Part shown: positions 38,684 to 45,632 of the stretch, one piece after another
Position numbering within the stretch: position 1 is the stretch's first letter
Layout of the letters: the number at the start of each line of letters is the position of its first letter
Origin: Sphingosinicella terrae
GTDB lineage: Bacteria > Pseudomonadota > Alphaproteobacteria > Sphingomonadales > Sphingomonadaceae
Reading direction: 5' to 3'
NCBI RefSeq assembly: GCF_003347635.1
Contig: NZ_QDFY01000011.1
Coordinates: 62,001 to 126,000 of the forward strand
Length of the DNA stretch: 64,000 nt
Position numbers and translations under genes: made by a program
The notes under the pieces: generated by a model
What the model saw: only the letters and a program-made list of their open reading frames with translations
Told to the model about the DNA's origin: nothing
Database searches by the model: none

Positions 38684-40060
38684 TTGGTCTGCAGCACTTT
38701 CGATCTGTTCAAGATCGGCGTCGGTCCATCCAGTTCACACACGATGGGTCCGATGACGGCGGCGTGCCGCTTTGTCGAGGGGCTGCGCGGCGGCGCCGGG
38801 CTCGACAGGGTGGAGCGGATCGAGGTCGATCTCTATGGATCGCTCGCCTTGACCGGAAAAGGGCACGCGACCGATCGGGCCATTCTCCTCGGTCTTTCCG
38901 GCGAACGGCCTGACCGGATCGATCCCGACGCCGCCGAGAGGACGGTCGCGCACATAAGGGAAACCGGTATGCTCCGGCTCGGCGGCGATGCGGAGATTGC
39001 CTTCGACGAGCCGCGCGACCTGCGCTTCCATCAGCGCGAGCGGCTGGCGCATCATTCGAACGGCCTGCGCTTCACCGCCGCCTTGATCGGCGGCGGAAGC
39101 GAGAGCGCCGTCTATTACTCGGTCGGCGGCGGCGCCGTGGTGGGTGAAGCCGAGGTGGCGCGCAACGCTCCGCCCGAGGGCGGCTGGGACGTACCGTTTC
39201 GCTACTCGTCGGGCGATGAGCTCCTCAGGATCGCGGCGCGCGAGGAGATGAGCATCGCCGACATCGCCCGCGCGAACGAGCGCGTGGCTCTGGACGACGC
39301 GGAGATCGATCGCCGGCTCGACGCGATCGTCGAGGTCATGTCCGCCTGCATCGACCGCGGCATGGCGGTTGACGGGATCCTGCCCGGGGGCCTCAACGTG
39401 AAGCGGCGCGCGCCGGCTCTCTACCGGCTGCTGACCGAACGGGCCGAGCGCGCGCTTTCCGACCCGCTGACCGTCATCGACTGGGTCAATCTGTGGGCGC
39501 TCGCGGTCAACGAGGAGAATGCCGCGGGCGGGCGCGTCGTCACGGCCCCAACCAACGGTGCCGCCGGCATCGTCCCCGCGGTGCTGCGTTACTATCAGCG
39601 CTTCACGCCGCGGGCGACCGACGAGGGCGTGCGGACCTTCCTGCTGACGGCCGCGGCGATCGGCTCCCTGTTCAAGGAAAATGCGTCCATCTCCGGGGCC
39701 GAGGTCGGTTGCCAGGGCGAGGTCGGGGTCGCCTGCTCGATGGCCGCCGGCGGGCTCACCGCCGCGATGGGCGGCACGCCGGCGCAGGTCGAGAATGCGG
39801 CCGAGATCGGCATGGAGCATAATCTCGGCCTCACCTGCGATCCGGTCGGCGGGCTCGTCCAGGTGCCTTGCATCGAGCGCAATGCGGTCGGCGCGATCAA
39901 GGCGATCGAGGCCTCGCGCCTCGCGCTCGTCGGCGACGGATCGCATCGGGTCAGCCTCGACCAGGTGATCGAGACGATGCGGCGCACCGGCCTCGACATG
40001 AACGAGCGCTACAAGGAGACCAGCCTCGGCGGCCTCGCCGTCAATGTCGTCGAGTGCTGA
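38684..40060 (+). CDS. sdaA: L-serine ammonia-lyase, single-chain, iron-sulfur type
   Basis: This enzyme deaminates L-serine to pyruvate with a [4Fe-4S] cluster. The 458-residue single-chain form has the beta domain start [21 protein letters not shown]. Its alpha domain has [15 protein letters not shown] and the three cluster cysteines in [16 protein letters not shown] and VPCIERN. The start is probably TTG 38684, since GGAG sits 7 bases upstream and the family begins exactly here; the open frame upstream is a shadow of pabBC. parDE follows after a 42-base operator region. Confidence 0.94.
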   Translation: MVCSTFDLFKIGVGPSSSHTMGPMTAACRFVEGLRGGAGLDRVERIEVDLYGSLALTGKGHATDRAILLGLSGERPDRIDPDAAERTVAHIRETGMLRLGGDAEIAFDEPRDLRFHQRERLAHHSNGLRFTAALIGGGSESAVYYSVGGGAVVGEAEVARNAPPEGGWDVPFRYSSGDELLRIAAREEMSIADIARANERVALDDAEIDRRLDAIVEVMSACIDRGMAVDGILPGGLNVKRRAPALYRLLTERAERALSDPLTVIDWVNLWALAVNEENAAGGRVVTAPTNGAAGIVPAVLRYYQRFTPRATDEGVRTFLLTAAAIGSLFKENASISGAEVGCQGEVGVACSMAAGGLTAAMGGTPAQVENAAEIGMEHNLGLTCDPVGGLVQVPCIERNAVGAIKAIEASRLALVGDGSHRVSLDQVIETMRRTGLDMNERYKETSLGGLAVNVVEC

Positions 40061-40074
40061 GCCGACCTTACGCA

Positions 40075-40092
40075 AATTCGTACGAATTCGTA
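40075..40092 (+). promoter_or_regulatory. Palindromic operator upstream of parDE
   Basis: Two overlapping palindromes, AATTCGTACGAATT (40075-40088) and TACGAATTCGTA (40081-40092), place TTCGTA hexamers exactly 10 bases apart, 11 bases before the antitoxin start. This geometry suits a ribbon-helix-helix antitoxin that autoregulates by binding in tandem. Confidence 0.6.
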
Positions 40093-40102
40093 GATAGGGC
40101 TC

Positions 40103-40291
40103 GTGGCGCAGCTGAATATCTCGTTGCCGGACAAGCTCAAGGCGTGGGCCGATGCCCGCGTCGCCGAAGGCCGGTACAGCAGCGCGAGCGATTATGTTCG
40201 CGACCTCATGCGGCGCGACCAGGATGCCGCGGAGGCGAAGGCTCGTCTTCAGGCGGCCATCGATGCCGGGGCGGGCCTCGCCGTCGAGTGA
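40103..40291 (+). CDS. parD: ParD-like ribbon-helix-helix antitoxin
   Basis: The 62-residue antitoxin starts (GTG) MAQLNISLPDKLKAWADARVAEGRYSSASDYVRDLMRRDQ. The first strand (LNISLP) and two helices form the DNA-binding RHH fold, and 'GRYSSASDYVRDLMRRD' is the ParD hallmark. The C-terminal helix (AAEAKARLQAAIDAG) is the toxin-binding arm. It should neutralise ParE and repress its own promoter through the palindromes upstream. The stop overlaps the toxin start (GTGA). Confidence 0.9.
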   Translation: MAQLNISLPDKLKAWADARVAEGRYSSASDYVRDLMRRDQDAAEAKARLQAAIDAGAGLAVE

Positions 40292-40617
40292 ACAGACGAT
40301 CGAGGGCATCATCGCTGCCCGGCGTGGCTGAGGTTCGACTTCGCACGGCCGCTGCGGCGGATCTATCGGAAATCCTCGAATATAGCGTCGCCAGATTCGG
40401 CCGGACGGTGGGCGAGGATTATCTCCGGAGCTTCGAGAAGTCCTTTGCCTTGCTGGGCCGGCATCCCAGGGCCGGCGTCCGCATCGACGTGACTCCCGCC
40501 ATAAATTGCCTCCCGCACCGCAGCCACCGCATCCTCTACGACCTCGATGACGAGACGGTCCGGATCGTGCGGGACCTCCATCATTCGATGGACGCGGAGC
40601 ATTGGCTTTCCGAGTGA
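40288..40617 (+). CDS. parE: ParE/RelE-family toxin
   Basis: The product shows the ParE pattern VRLRTAAAADLSEILEYSVARFGRTVGEDYLRSFEKSFALLGRHPRAGVRIDV...LPHRSHRILYDLDDETVRIVRDLHHSMDAEHWL (discontinuous). ParE toxins poison DNA gyrase. The GTG at 40288 overlaps the antitoxin stop and would give 109 residues. GTG 40324 gives 97, the usual ParE length; the first 12 residues have no homology. A single, apparently intact module of this kind is typically mobile and of no essential local function. Confidence 0.85.
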   Translation: MNRRSRASSLPGVAEVRLRTAAAADLSEILEYSVARFGRTVGEDYLRSFEKSFALLGRHPRAGVRIDVTPAINCLPHRSHRILYDLDDETVRIVRDLHHSMDAEHWLSE

Positions 40618-40633
40618 CTGGGAACCCCGGCCC

Positions 40634-41635
40634 TCAGAACAGCCGCGTTATCCAATAGAAGGCGGCGGCGATCAGGCCGGCCGCCGGCATCGTGACCACC
40701 CAGGCGAGGACGATATTGCCGGCGACGCCCCAGCGGACGGCCGAGAAGCGACGGGCGGCGCCGACGCCCATGATCGCCCCGGTGATGGTGTGGGTGGTCG
40801 ACACCGGGACCCCGAGCGAGGTCGCCGAGAACAGCATGATGGCGCCGCCCGTCTCCGCGCAGAAGCCCTGGTGCGGGCTCAGCCGGGTGATCTTGGATCC
40901 CATCGTGTGGACGATCCGCCATCCGCCCATCAGCGTCCCGAGCGCCATCGCGGCCTGGGCGGAGATCACCACCCAGAAGGGCACGTGGAAGCTGTTGCCG
41001 AGCATCCCCTGGCTGAACAGCAGGACGGCGATGATCCCCATCGTCTTCTGGGCGTCGTTGGCGCCGTGGCCGAGCGAATAAGCGGCGGCCGAGATCAGCT
41101 GGAGGCGGCGGAAGATCCGGTCCGAATAGGAGGCGTTGACCGGCTTGAACAGCCAGGAGCTGAGCACGACCAGGATCAGGGCGACGAGCATGCCCAGCAT
41201 CGGCGACAGGAAGATGGCGACGCTGGTCTTGAGCACGCCGGAAGATTCGACGACGGCGAGGCCGCCTTTCGAGATGCCGGCGCCGAGCAGGCCGCCGATC
41301 AGCGCATGGCTGCTGCTCGACGGGATTCCGAGCAGCCAGGTGATCACGTTCCAGGCGATCGCCCCCATCAGGGCGCCGAACACCACCGCCGGATCGATGA
41401 TCAGGGGGTCGACGATGCCACGGCCGATCGTCTCGGCGACGTGCAGCCCGAAGAACAGGAAGGCGATGAAGTTGAAGAAGGCGGCCCACAGCACCGCGAT
41501 CTGGGGCGTCAGCACCCGCGTCGATACCACGGTGGCGATCGAATTGGCGGCGTCGTGGAGCCCGTTGAGGAAATCGAACAGCAAAGCGACGCCGATCAGC
41601 GCGACCAGCAGCGGGAAGGCCAGGGTTGGTTCCAT
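40634..41635 (-). CDS. pit: Low-affinity inorganic phosphate transporter, Pit family
   Basis: This polytopic proton- or metal-phosphate symporter has 333 residues with two PiT repeats: FDFLNGLHDAANSIATVVSTRVL near the N-terminus and WVISAQAAMALGTLMGGWRI...GVPVSTTHTITGAIMGVGAARR near the C-terminus. GIPSSSSHALIGGLLGAG lies between them. It follows the NUDIX-DUF47 gene, and DUF47 (PhoU-like) is the usual Pit partner. Its ATG shares its A with the TGA of a small ORF encoded by the dispersed element at 41637-41867. No Shine-Dalgarno precedes the ATG itself, so translation may depend on that leader. Confidence 0.93.
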   Translation of the reverse strand: MEPTLAFPLLVALIGVALLFDFLNGLHDAANSIATVVSTRVLTPQIAVLWAAFFNFIAFLFFGLHVAETIGRGIVDPLIIDPAVVFGALMGAIAWNVITWLLGIPSSSSHALIGGLLGAGISKGGLAVVESSGVLKTSVAIFLSPMLGMLVALILVVLSSWLFKPVNASYSDRIFRRLQLISAAAYSLGHGANDAQKTMGIIAVLLFSQGMLGNSFHVPFWVVISAQAAMALGTLMGGWRIVHTMGSKITRLSPHQGFCAETGGAIMLFSATSLGVPVSTTHTITGAIMGVGAARRFSAVRWGVAGNIVLAWVVTMPAAGLIAAAFYWITRLF

Positions 41636-41793
41636 CAGGGTTCAAACTCGATCAGGAGGTGACCGCGAAGCGGCGGGCCGTGCGCAGGTGCGGATTGCCC
41701 CCGGCAATCCGCAGCCATGTCCGGGGGACATGGCGACCTGCTGCACCTTGCCCCCCGGGCAGCGTCGCTGCGTCGGTCACGATGCATCGGCAT
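41635..41793 (-). CDS. Small ORF 2 of element A, coupled to pit
   Basis: 52 codons starting MPMHRDRRSDAARGA and ending PPLRGHLLIEFEP. The stop TGA shares one base with the pit ATG (TGATG), a classic coupling arrangement. The ATG lies behind AAGGAGGAAGGAGGGAGC, an unusually strong Shine-Dalgarno tract. The copy-B frame shares HRDRRxDA, PPLRG and LLxEFxP. It may be a real leader peptide or only a device to load ribosomes; there is no known domain. Confidence 0.35.
   Translation of the reverse strand: MPMHRDRRSDAARGARCSRSPCPPDMAADCRGQSAPAHGPPLRGHLLIEFEP
41680..41746 (-). other. Cloverleaf-like secondary structure inside element A
   Basis: A closing stem (GTGC and GCAGGT at 41680-41689 with ACCTGC and GCAC at 41736-41746, one bulged T) encloses two perfect hairpins. 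They are GCGGATTGCC/GGCAATCCGC (41690-41699, 41703-41712) and CCATGTCC/GGACATGG (41715-41722, 41726-41733). The fold is possible in DNA or RNA on either strand. Confidence 0.6.
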
Positions 41794-41839
41794 CGCTCCC
41801 TCCTTCCTCCTTGCCGGAGAGCAAGATCCGATCCGTCAC
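41777..41839 (-). CDS. Small ORF 1 of element A (20 codons)
   Basis: GTG start 5 bases after a perfect AGGAGG that is part of the terminal repeat. The peptide reads (V/M)TDRILLSGKEEGGSDA and then DAS before TGA. Copy B encodes TGSILLSGKEQGGSDACAS with identical length and spacing. Of the 20 codons, four differ in amino acid and three differ only synonymously. The family is not recognised. Confidence 0.4.
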   Translation of the reverse strand: MTDRILLSGKEEGGSDADAS

Positions 41840-41866
41840 GGCCACCTCCTGGTCGAGTTTGGACCC

Positions 41867-42982
41867 TTAAGCGTGGTCGATCACGATGCCTTGGATCTCG
41901 TCGGCGACGTCCTCGAGCCGGTCGAGGACGCGCTCGACGTGACTGTATATCTCGCGCCCGACGAAGAAGGCCATCGGCCGATCGGTGACATGGGCCTGGT
42001 AGAGCGCCTTCAGCCCCTTCTCGTGCAGGCCGTCCGCCTTGCCTTCGAGGTGGACGATCTTCTCGGTGATCTCGTGGAGCCGGGCCGCGTTGCGGCCGAC
42101 CTTGCGCAGCAGCGGCACCGCTTCGCGCACGAGCCGGGCAGCCTCGGCGGCGTGCCGGCTCATCTCCAGCATCTCGGGCTCGAAGCTGGTCACCTCGTAG
42201 AGCGTGATCGCTTTCGCCGTCTGCCACATCTCGTCGAGTGCATCGTCCATCGAGGAGGCGAGGGCGGTAATGGCGCTGCGGTCGAACGGCGTGATGAAGG
42301 AGCGCCGCACGGCGACGAGGACGTCCCGCGTGACGTCGTCCGCCGCATTCTCATGCTCCTCGATACGGCGACAGGATTCGGGAATGCCCTGCTCGCCCGC
42401 GAACATCGCCGCCATCGCGTCCGCGCCCTCGACCAGGATCTCGGCATGCCGCTGGAACATGTCGAAGAACCGGTCTTCCTTGGGCATGATCGCCCGGATG
42501 AAGTTCACCATTCCTGACCCCCTGGCGACTCGATGGCCGCCCATATCAACCGCCGCCCCATCCGCAAACTTCTGCGGATTCTCGCCGAGCGCCAGGATCA
42601 GCTCCCGCAGGCCCGGCTCGTCGACCGCCATCGCCGCCTTGCGGGGCTCCAGCCAGCGCAGGGTGCGCTGGTGGCGCTCCGGCCAGGCGTGGTGCTGACG
42701 GGTGACGAGCATCGGATAGACGGTGACGAAGGCCGTGGCGTCCGGCCCGGACCGCCGGCGCTTCTCATATTCGTAATGGCCGATCGGCACGGCGCTGACA
42801 TGGCCGTCGATCCCGGCTTCCTCATGCGCCTCGCGCGCGGCCGTCTCATGCCCCTTGAGACGCGGCATCGGATTGCCCTTCGGAATCACCCAGCGGCCGG
42901 TGTCGCGGGAGGTGATGACCAGGACCTGGACGCCCTTATCCGGATCGACACGCCAGGGCAGCGCCGCGAACTGGACGATCAA
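41867..42982 (-). CDS. NUDIX hydrolase-DUF47 (PhoU-like) fusion
   Basis: One uninterrupted 371-codon frame. Residues 1-135 form a NUDIX domain: TGRWVIPKGNPMPRL...AAREAHEEAGI (discontinuous), which keeps REx2EExG of the nudix box and resembles the diphosphoinositol/diadenosine polyphosphate group. A linker of about 20 residues leads to MVNFIRAIMPKEDRFFDMF at residue 158, where a complete DUF47 domain of about 214 residues begins. DUF47 is PhoU-like and partners Pit transporters. An internal ATG (42511) is preceded by CAGGGGGTCAGGA, so DUF47 alone might also be made. Start is TTG with GAGG upstream. pit follows across element A. Confidence 0.8.
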   Translation of the reverse strand: MIVQFAALPWRVDPDKGVQVLVITSRDTGRWVIPKGNPMPRLKGHETAAREAHEEAGIDGHVSAVPIGHYEYEKRRRSGPDATAFVTVYPMLVTRQHHAWPERHQRTLRWLEPRKAAMAVDEPGLRELILALGENPQKFADGAAVDMGGHRVARGSGMVNFIRAIMPKEDRFFDMFQRHAEILVEGADAMAAMFAGEQGIPESCRRIEEHENAADDVTRDVLVAVRRSFITPFDRSAITALASSMDDALDEMWQTAKAITLYEVTSFEPEMLEMSRHAAEAARLVREAVPLLRKVGRNAARLHEITEKIVHLEGKADGLHEKGLKALYQAHVTDRPMAFFVGREIYSHVERVLDRLEDVADEIQGIVIDHA

Positions 42983-43163
42983 GCCGGCCTCGTTTCTCTA
43001 CCGGCGCGTTGCGCGGGCGATGCGGCGCGCCGGGCCGAACGGGAGATCTTTGCTTCGATCATGATCGTCCACTTTCCGCCGGTCACGGTCGCCTGGCAAG
43101 GCGGATGTCCTCCATCGAAACGAATGCGCTGCCGGAAGGTCCCGGCGCTCGGCGAAGGTCGCA

Positions 43164-43988
43164 TCAGGGCAGGCGTGCCGCGCGCCAGTCCTGCGGCCCC
43201 TCCGCCTGCGGATCGGGAACGATCGCGGCGTCCTCGACGAGCGCCAGGAAGGTCCGGGTGCCTTCGGGGAGATCGATGGTGAAGCGCAGATGGCGTCCGC
43301 TCAGCGTGGCGTCGCGCAGCGGCCGACCATCGAGCGATCCGCCGACATCCTGGAAGCGCTGCTCGAGCTCGAGCAGCGTCTCTCGCCCATCCGCCATCTG
43401 CAGGCGCCATCGACCCTCGGCCGGGGCGGGAACGACCCACAGGAACAGCCGGGAATTGCCGACCTCGCGCCGAGCGTCGGGGCGCCAGTCGCCCATGTCG
43501 AAATTGTGGCTGACGACGCGCGTCCCGGGCCGCAGCTCGGTGAGCAGCCGCGGGCGCAGCCGCAGGTTCAGCTCGGGCATCAAATAGAGGGCGACGATCG
43601 TCGCATCCCGTAGCGGCGTGACGAACAGGTCCTGACGCCGGAAGAGAACGCGGTTCTCGACCTGGGCCAGCCGCGCGGCGGCGCCGGCCTCGGCGACGCG
43701 GGCGGGATCGATATCGACTCCGAGCGCCCGGGCGCCGCGCTGCGCGGCCATGATCGGGATGCGCCCGTCCCCCGATCCGAGATCGATCAGATAATCGGAC
43801 GGGTCGATCGCCGCCATGTCGAGCATCGCCTCCACGGCCGGGCGCGGCGTCGGCACATAGGGGACCTCGAGCTCGTCCTCGGATGGCGCGGCGGGCGCGG
43901 GGGTGAACGGAGCGATCCCGCTTCCCCCGAAGGTGCAGCCGGAAAGAAGGAGAAGGGCGGCGAGGAGGGACGAGGCGCGCATCGGCAT
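43164..43988 (-). CDS. Predicted lipoprotein with SAM-methyltransferase fold
   Basis: The 274-residue product starts MPMRASSLLAALLLLSGC, a signal peptide with lipobox LLSGC. A class I methyltransferase-like domain follows: VPYVPTPRPAVEAMLDMA, LIDLGSGDGRIPIMAAQRG (SAM motif I, about residues 68-86), ALGVDIDPARVAEA and FVTPLRDATIVALYLMP. A C-terminal beta-rich part ends with FTIDLPEGTRTFLAL. SAM is not known to be periplasmic, so the exported fold may have lost or changed activity. No Shine-Dalgarno precedes the ATG. The frame continues upstream without a stop through element B to an ATG at 44189, adding 67 residues. Confidence 0.7.
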   Translation of the reverse strand: MPMRASSLLAALLLLSGCTFGGSGIAPFTPAPAAPSEDELEVPYVPTPRPAVEAMLDMAAIDPSDYLIDLGSGDGRIPIMAAQRGARALGVDIDPARVAEAGAAARLAQVENRVLFRRQDLFVTPLRDATIVALYLMPELNLRLRPRLLTELRPGTRVVSHNFDMGDWRPDARREVGNSRLFLWVVPAPAEGRWRLQMADGRETLLELEQRFQDVGGSLDGRPLRDATLSGRHLRFTIDLPEGTRTFLALVEDAAIVPDPQAEGPQDWRAARLP

Positions 43989-44189
43989 AGCCCAGGGTCC
44001 AAACTCGCTTAGGAGGCGGATCGGGATCGGCCGGAGGAGGCGGCTGGATAGGAGAGCGGCGCAGGCCGGGCTGGACGCCCGGCCAAACCGATCGACGAAG
44101 CCAGCCGCCGCCTCCGGCCGACCGCGAAGCGGCGGGCTCGCTTTTGCCGCCCGGACGGCGTCGCGGCGTCGGTCACGATGCACAAGCAT
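43989..44189 (-). other. Small ORF 2 of element B, in frame with the lipoprotein gene
   Basis: ATG 44189 (MLVHRDRRRDAVRAAKASPP...) lies behind AAGGAGCAAGGAGGGAGC and reads without a stop through the element (..RLLSEFGPWA) into the lipoprotein ATG at 43988. If translated as one chain, the signal peptide would be internal at residue 68. Reinitiation at 43988 would restore export. Confidence 0.35.
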
Positions 44190-44263
44190 CGCTCCCTCCT
44201 TGCTCCTTGCCGGACAACAAAATCGAACCCGTCACGACCGCCTCCTAATCGAGTTCGGACCCT
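43994..44263 (-). repeat. Dispersed leader element, copy B (upstream of the lipoprotein gene)
   Basis: A 270-base element with terminal inverted repeats: AGGGTCCAAACTCGCTTAGG at the left, and AGGGTCCGAACTCGATTAGG as the reverse complement of the right end, continuing through AGGCGG. It shares the right 98 bases and GACCGCGAAGCGGCGGGC (44120-44137) with copy A. Its extra part, roughly 44020-44119, is a long hairpin: 19-base arms 44029-44047 and 44101-44119 with one mismatch, enclosing GGCCGGGC/GCCCGGCC at 44064-44084. It lies between the divergent lipoprotein and hydrolase genes. Confidence 0.8.
44173..44235 (-). CDS. Small ORF 1 of element B (20 codons)
   Basis: GTG start 5 bases after AGGAGG (44241-44246), the same spacing as copy A. 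The peptide TGSILLSGKEQGGSDACAS follows the initiator and is then stopped by TGA. It matches the copy-A peptide at 16 of 20 positions. Confidence 0.4.
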   Translation of the reverse strand: MTGSILLSGKEQGGSDACAS

Positions 44264-44315
44264 AGCAGCCGTCTTCGCGCTTGTATCGCGCCGCGGCGCG
44301 CGCCATCTCGCCGGC

Positions 44316-44978
44316 ATGACCAATCCTCCGATGAAGGTGGCGATCATCCCGGTCACGCCGCTCCAGCAGAATTGCTGCCTGATCTGGTGCACGGCGACGA
44401 TGAAGGGCGCGTTCACCGATCCGGGCGGCGACCTCGACCGCCTCAAGGCGGCGGCGCGCCAGCATGGCGTGACGGTCGAGAAGCTGCTGCTCACCCACGG
44501 CCATATCGATCATTGCGGCTCGGCCAAGCTGCTCGCCGAGGAACTGGGCGTGCCGATCGAGGGACCGCACGAGGCCGATCGCTTCTGGATCTCGCGGCTG
44601 GAGGATGACGGCCGCAATTACGGCATCACCGGCAAGACCTTCGAATCCGATCGCTGGCTCGTCGATGGCGACCGAGTGACGGTCGGCGACCTCGTCTTCG
44701 ACGTCTATCATTGCCCCGGCCACACGCCCGGCCACGTGGTCTTCCACCACCCCTCGTCGAAGCTCGCCATCGTCGGCGACGTGCTGTTCCAGGGGTCGAT
44801 CGGCCGCACGGATTTCCCGATGGGCAATCACCGGGACCTGATCGAGGCGATCACCGGCAAGCTCTGGCCGCTCGGTGAAGACACCGCCTTCGTCCCCGGC
44901 CACGGTCCGATGAGCACCTTCGGCCAGGAGCGCCGCACCAACCCGTTCGTCGGCGATCGCGCGTTGGCGCGGACCTGA
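44316..44978 (+). CDS. Metallo-beta-lactamase-fold hydrolase (glyoxalase II-like)
   Basis: The 220-residue cytoplasmic protein has the metal-binding HxHxDH motif in LLTHGHIDHCGSAKLL (about residues 57-72), CPGHTPGHVVF with the next metal His, GDVLFQGSIGRTDFPMGN (bridging Asp) and FVPGHGPMSTFGQE (last His). 'GSIGRTDFP' and the short length place it with YcbL-type or glyoxalase II-like hydrolases acting on thioesters. The exact substrate is unknown. ATG 44316 has no clear Shine-Dalgarno; ATG 44331 is an alternative. It is divergent from element B. Confidence 0.88.
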   Translation: MTNPPMKVAIIPVTPLQQNCCLIWCTATMKGAFTDPGGDLDRLKAAARQHGVTVEKLLLTHGHIDHCGSAKLLAEELGVPIEGPHEADRFWISRLEDDGRNYGITGKTFESDRWLVDGDRVTVGDLVFDVYHCPGHTPGHVVFHHPSSKLAIVGDVLFQGSIGRTDFPMGNHRDLIEAITGKLWPLGEDTAFVPGHGPMSTFGQERRTNPFVGDRALART

Positions 44979-44993
44979 CCGGCGGCGGCGGGA

Positions 44994-45440
44994 TCAGATC
45001 TGCGCGGCGGCGCGCTGCCTGGGCGAGATCTCGATGCCGCCCCTCAGGCCGGGACTCTGATAGGCGATCAGGATCGCGAAGAGGCCGAGCCCAAGCAGCA
45101 CCAGCCAGCTCAGGGTGATGCCGCCCACGCGGAGCGGATTGGCGCCGGGCCGGTCCATGCCGAAGGCGTGGGCGATGCGGGCCAGGATGAAGAGGATCGC
45201 GGCGCCCCACAGCCACAGGCTGCCGCCGGTCGCCAGCTCGAGCGCGAACAGCAGGATGAGGAAGATCGGCACGTTCTCGGCGAAATTGCCATGGGCGCGC
45301 ATCCGGCGCGCGATCATCTCGTTGCCGGCATCGCCGACGCCGATCTGGAGCCGACGCCTCAGGCTGCTGACCCGAACGCTCAGCCAGATGTGCAGGATCG
45401 CCGCGGCCCCGGCGATGGTGAGGGTGATCGGCAGGATCAT
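44994..45440 (-). CDS. MAPEG family membrane protein
   Basis: The 148-residue protein has four membrane segments ([75 protein letters not shown]). The MAPEG (YecN-type) motifs are also present: [19 protein letters not shown] between segments 1 and 2, and RIAHAFGM in segment 3. Eukaryotic MAPEG proteins act in glutathione and eicosanoid metabolism; bacterial functions are mostly unknown. It converges with the hydrolase gene and is divergent from rpmF. Confidence 0.85.
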   Translation of the reverse strand: MILPITLTIAGAAAILHIWLSVRVSSLRRRLQIGVGDAGNEMIARRMRAHGNFAENVPIFLILLFALELATGGSLWLWGAAILFILARIAHAFGMDRPGANPLRVGGITLSWLVLLGLGLFAILIAYQSPGLRGGIEISPRQRAAAQI

Positions 45441-45632
45441 CTTTTACCCCTTCCTCGTCTCGCCTGCCGTTCGCACGTGGTGGCCGCGCTTGCAACTCTG
45501 GCCGGAATCGCTATAGGCCGCTGCCTTCACGCGAGAAGCTCACGGCCGCGAGGCCAGCGGCCGGTAGGGCCGTTGATCTCGGGGCTTGCGCTCGCCACAT
45601 CATGCAACCGAACCTTCAAGAGCAGGTGCCAC

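Larger units (their letters stand above)
41637..41867 (-). repeat. Dispersed leader element, copy A (upstream of pit)
   Basis: A 231-base element with terminal inverted repeats. The left end begins AGGGTTCAAACTCGATCAGG, and the reverse complement of the right end begins AGGGTCCAAACTCGACCAGG. The similarity continues through GAGGTG for about 29 bases in all. The right 98 bases match copy B (44166-44263) at about 83 positions without gaps, and both share GACCGCGAAGCGGCGGGC (41661-41678 here). The middle, 41680-41746, folds into two hairpins inside a closing stem. Read on the minus strand it carries AGGAGG, a 20-codon ORF and an overlapping 52-codon ORF. Its last base is also the first T of the DUF47 stop (TTA on plus). 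Confidence 0.8.

Noticed and set aside
41637-44263. Target-site duplication or transposase for the leader elements
   Set aside because: Flanking bases do not repeat at either copy, and neither element has room for a transposase. Mobility is therefore inferred only from the repeat.
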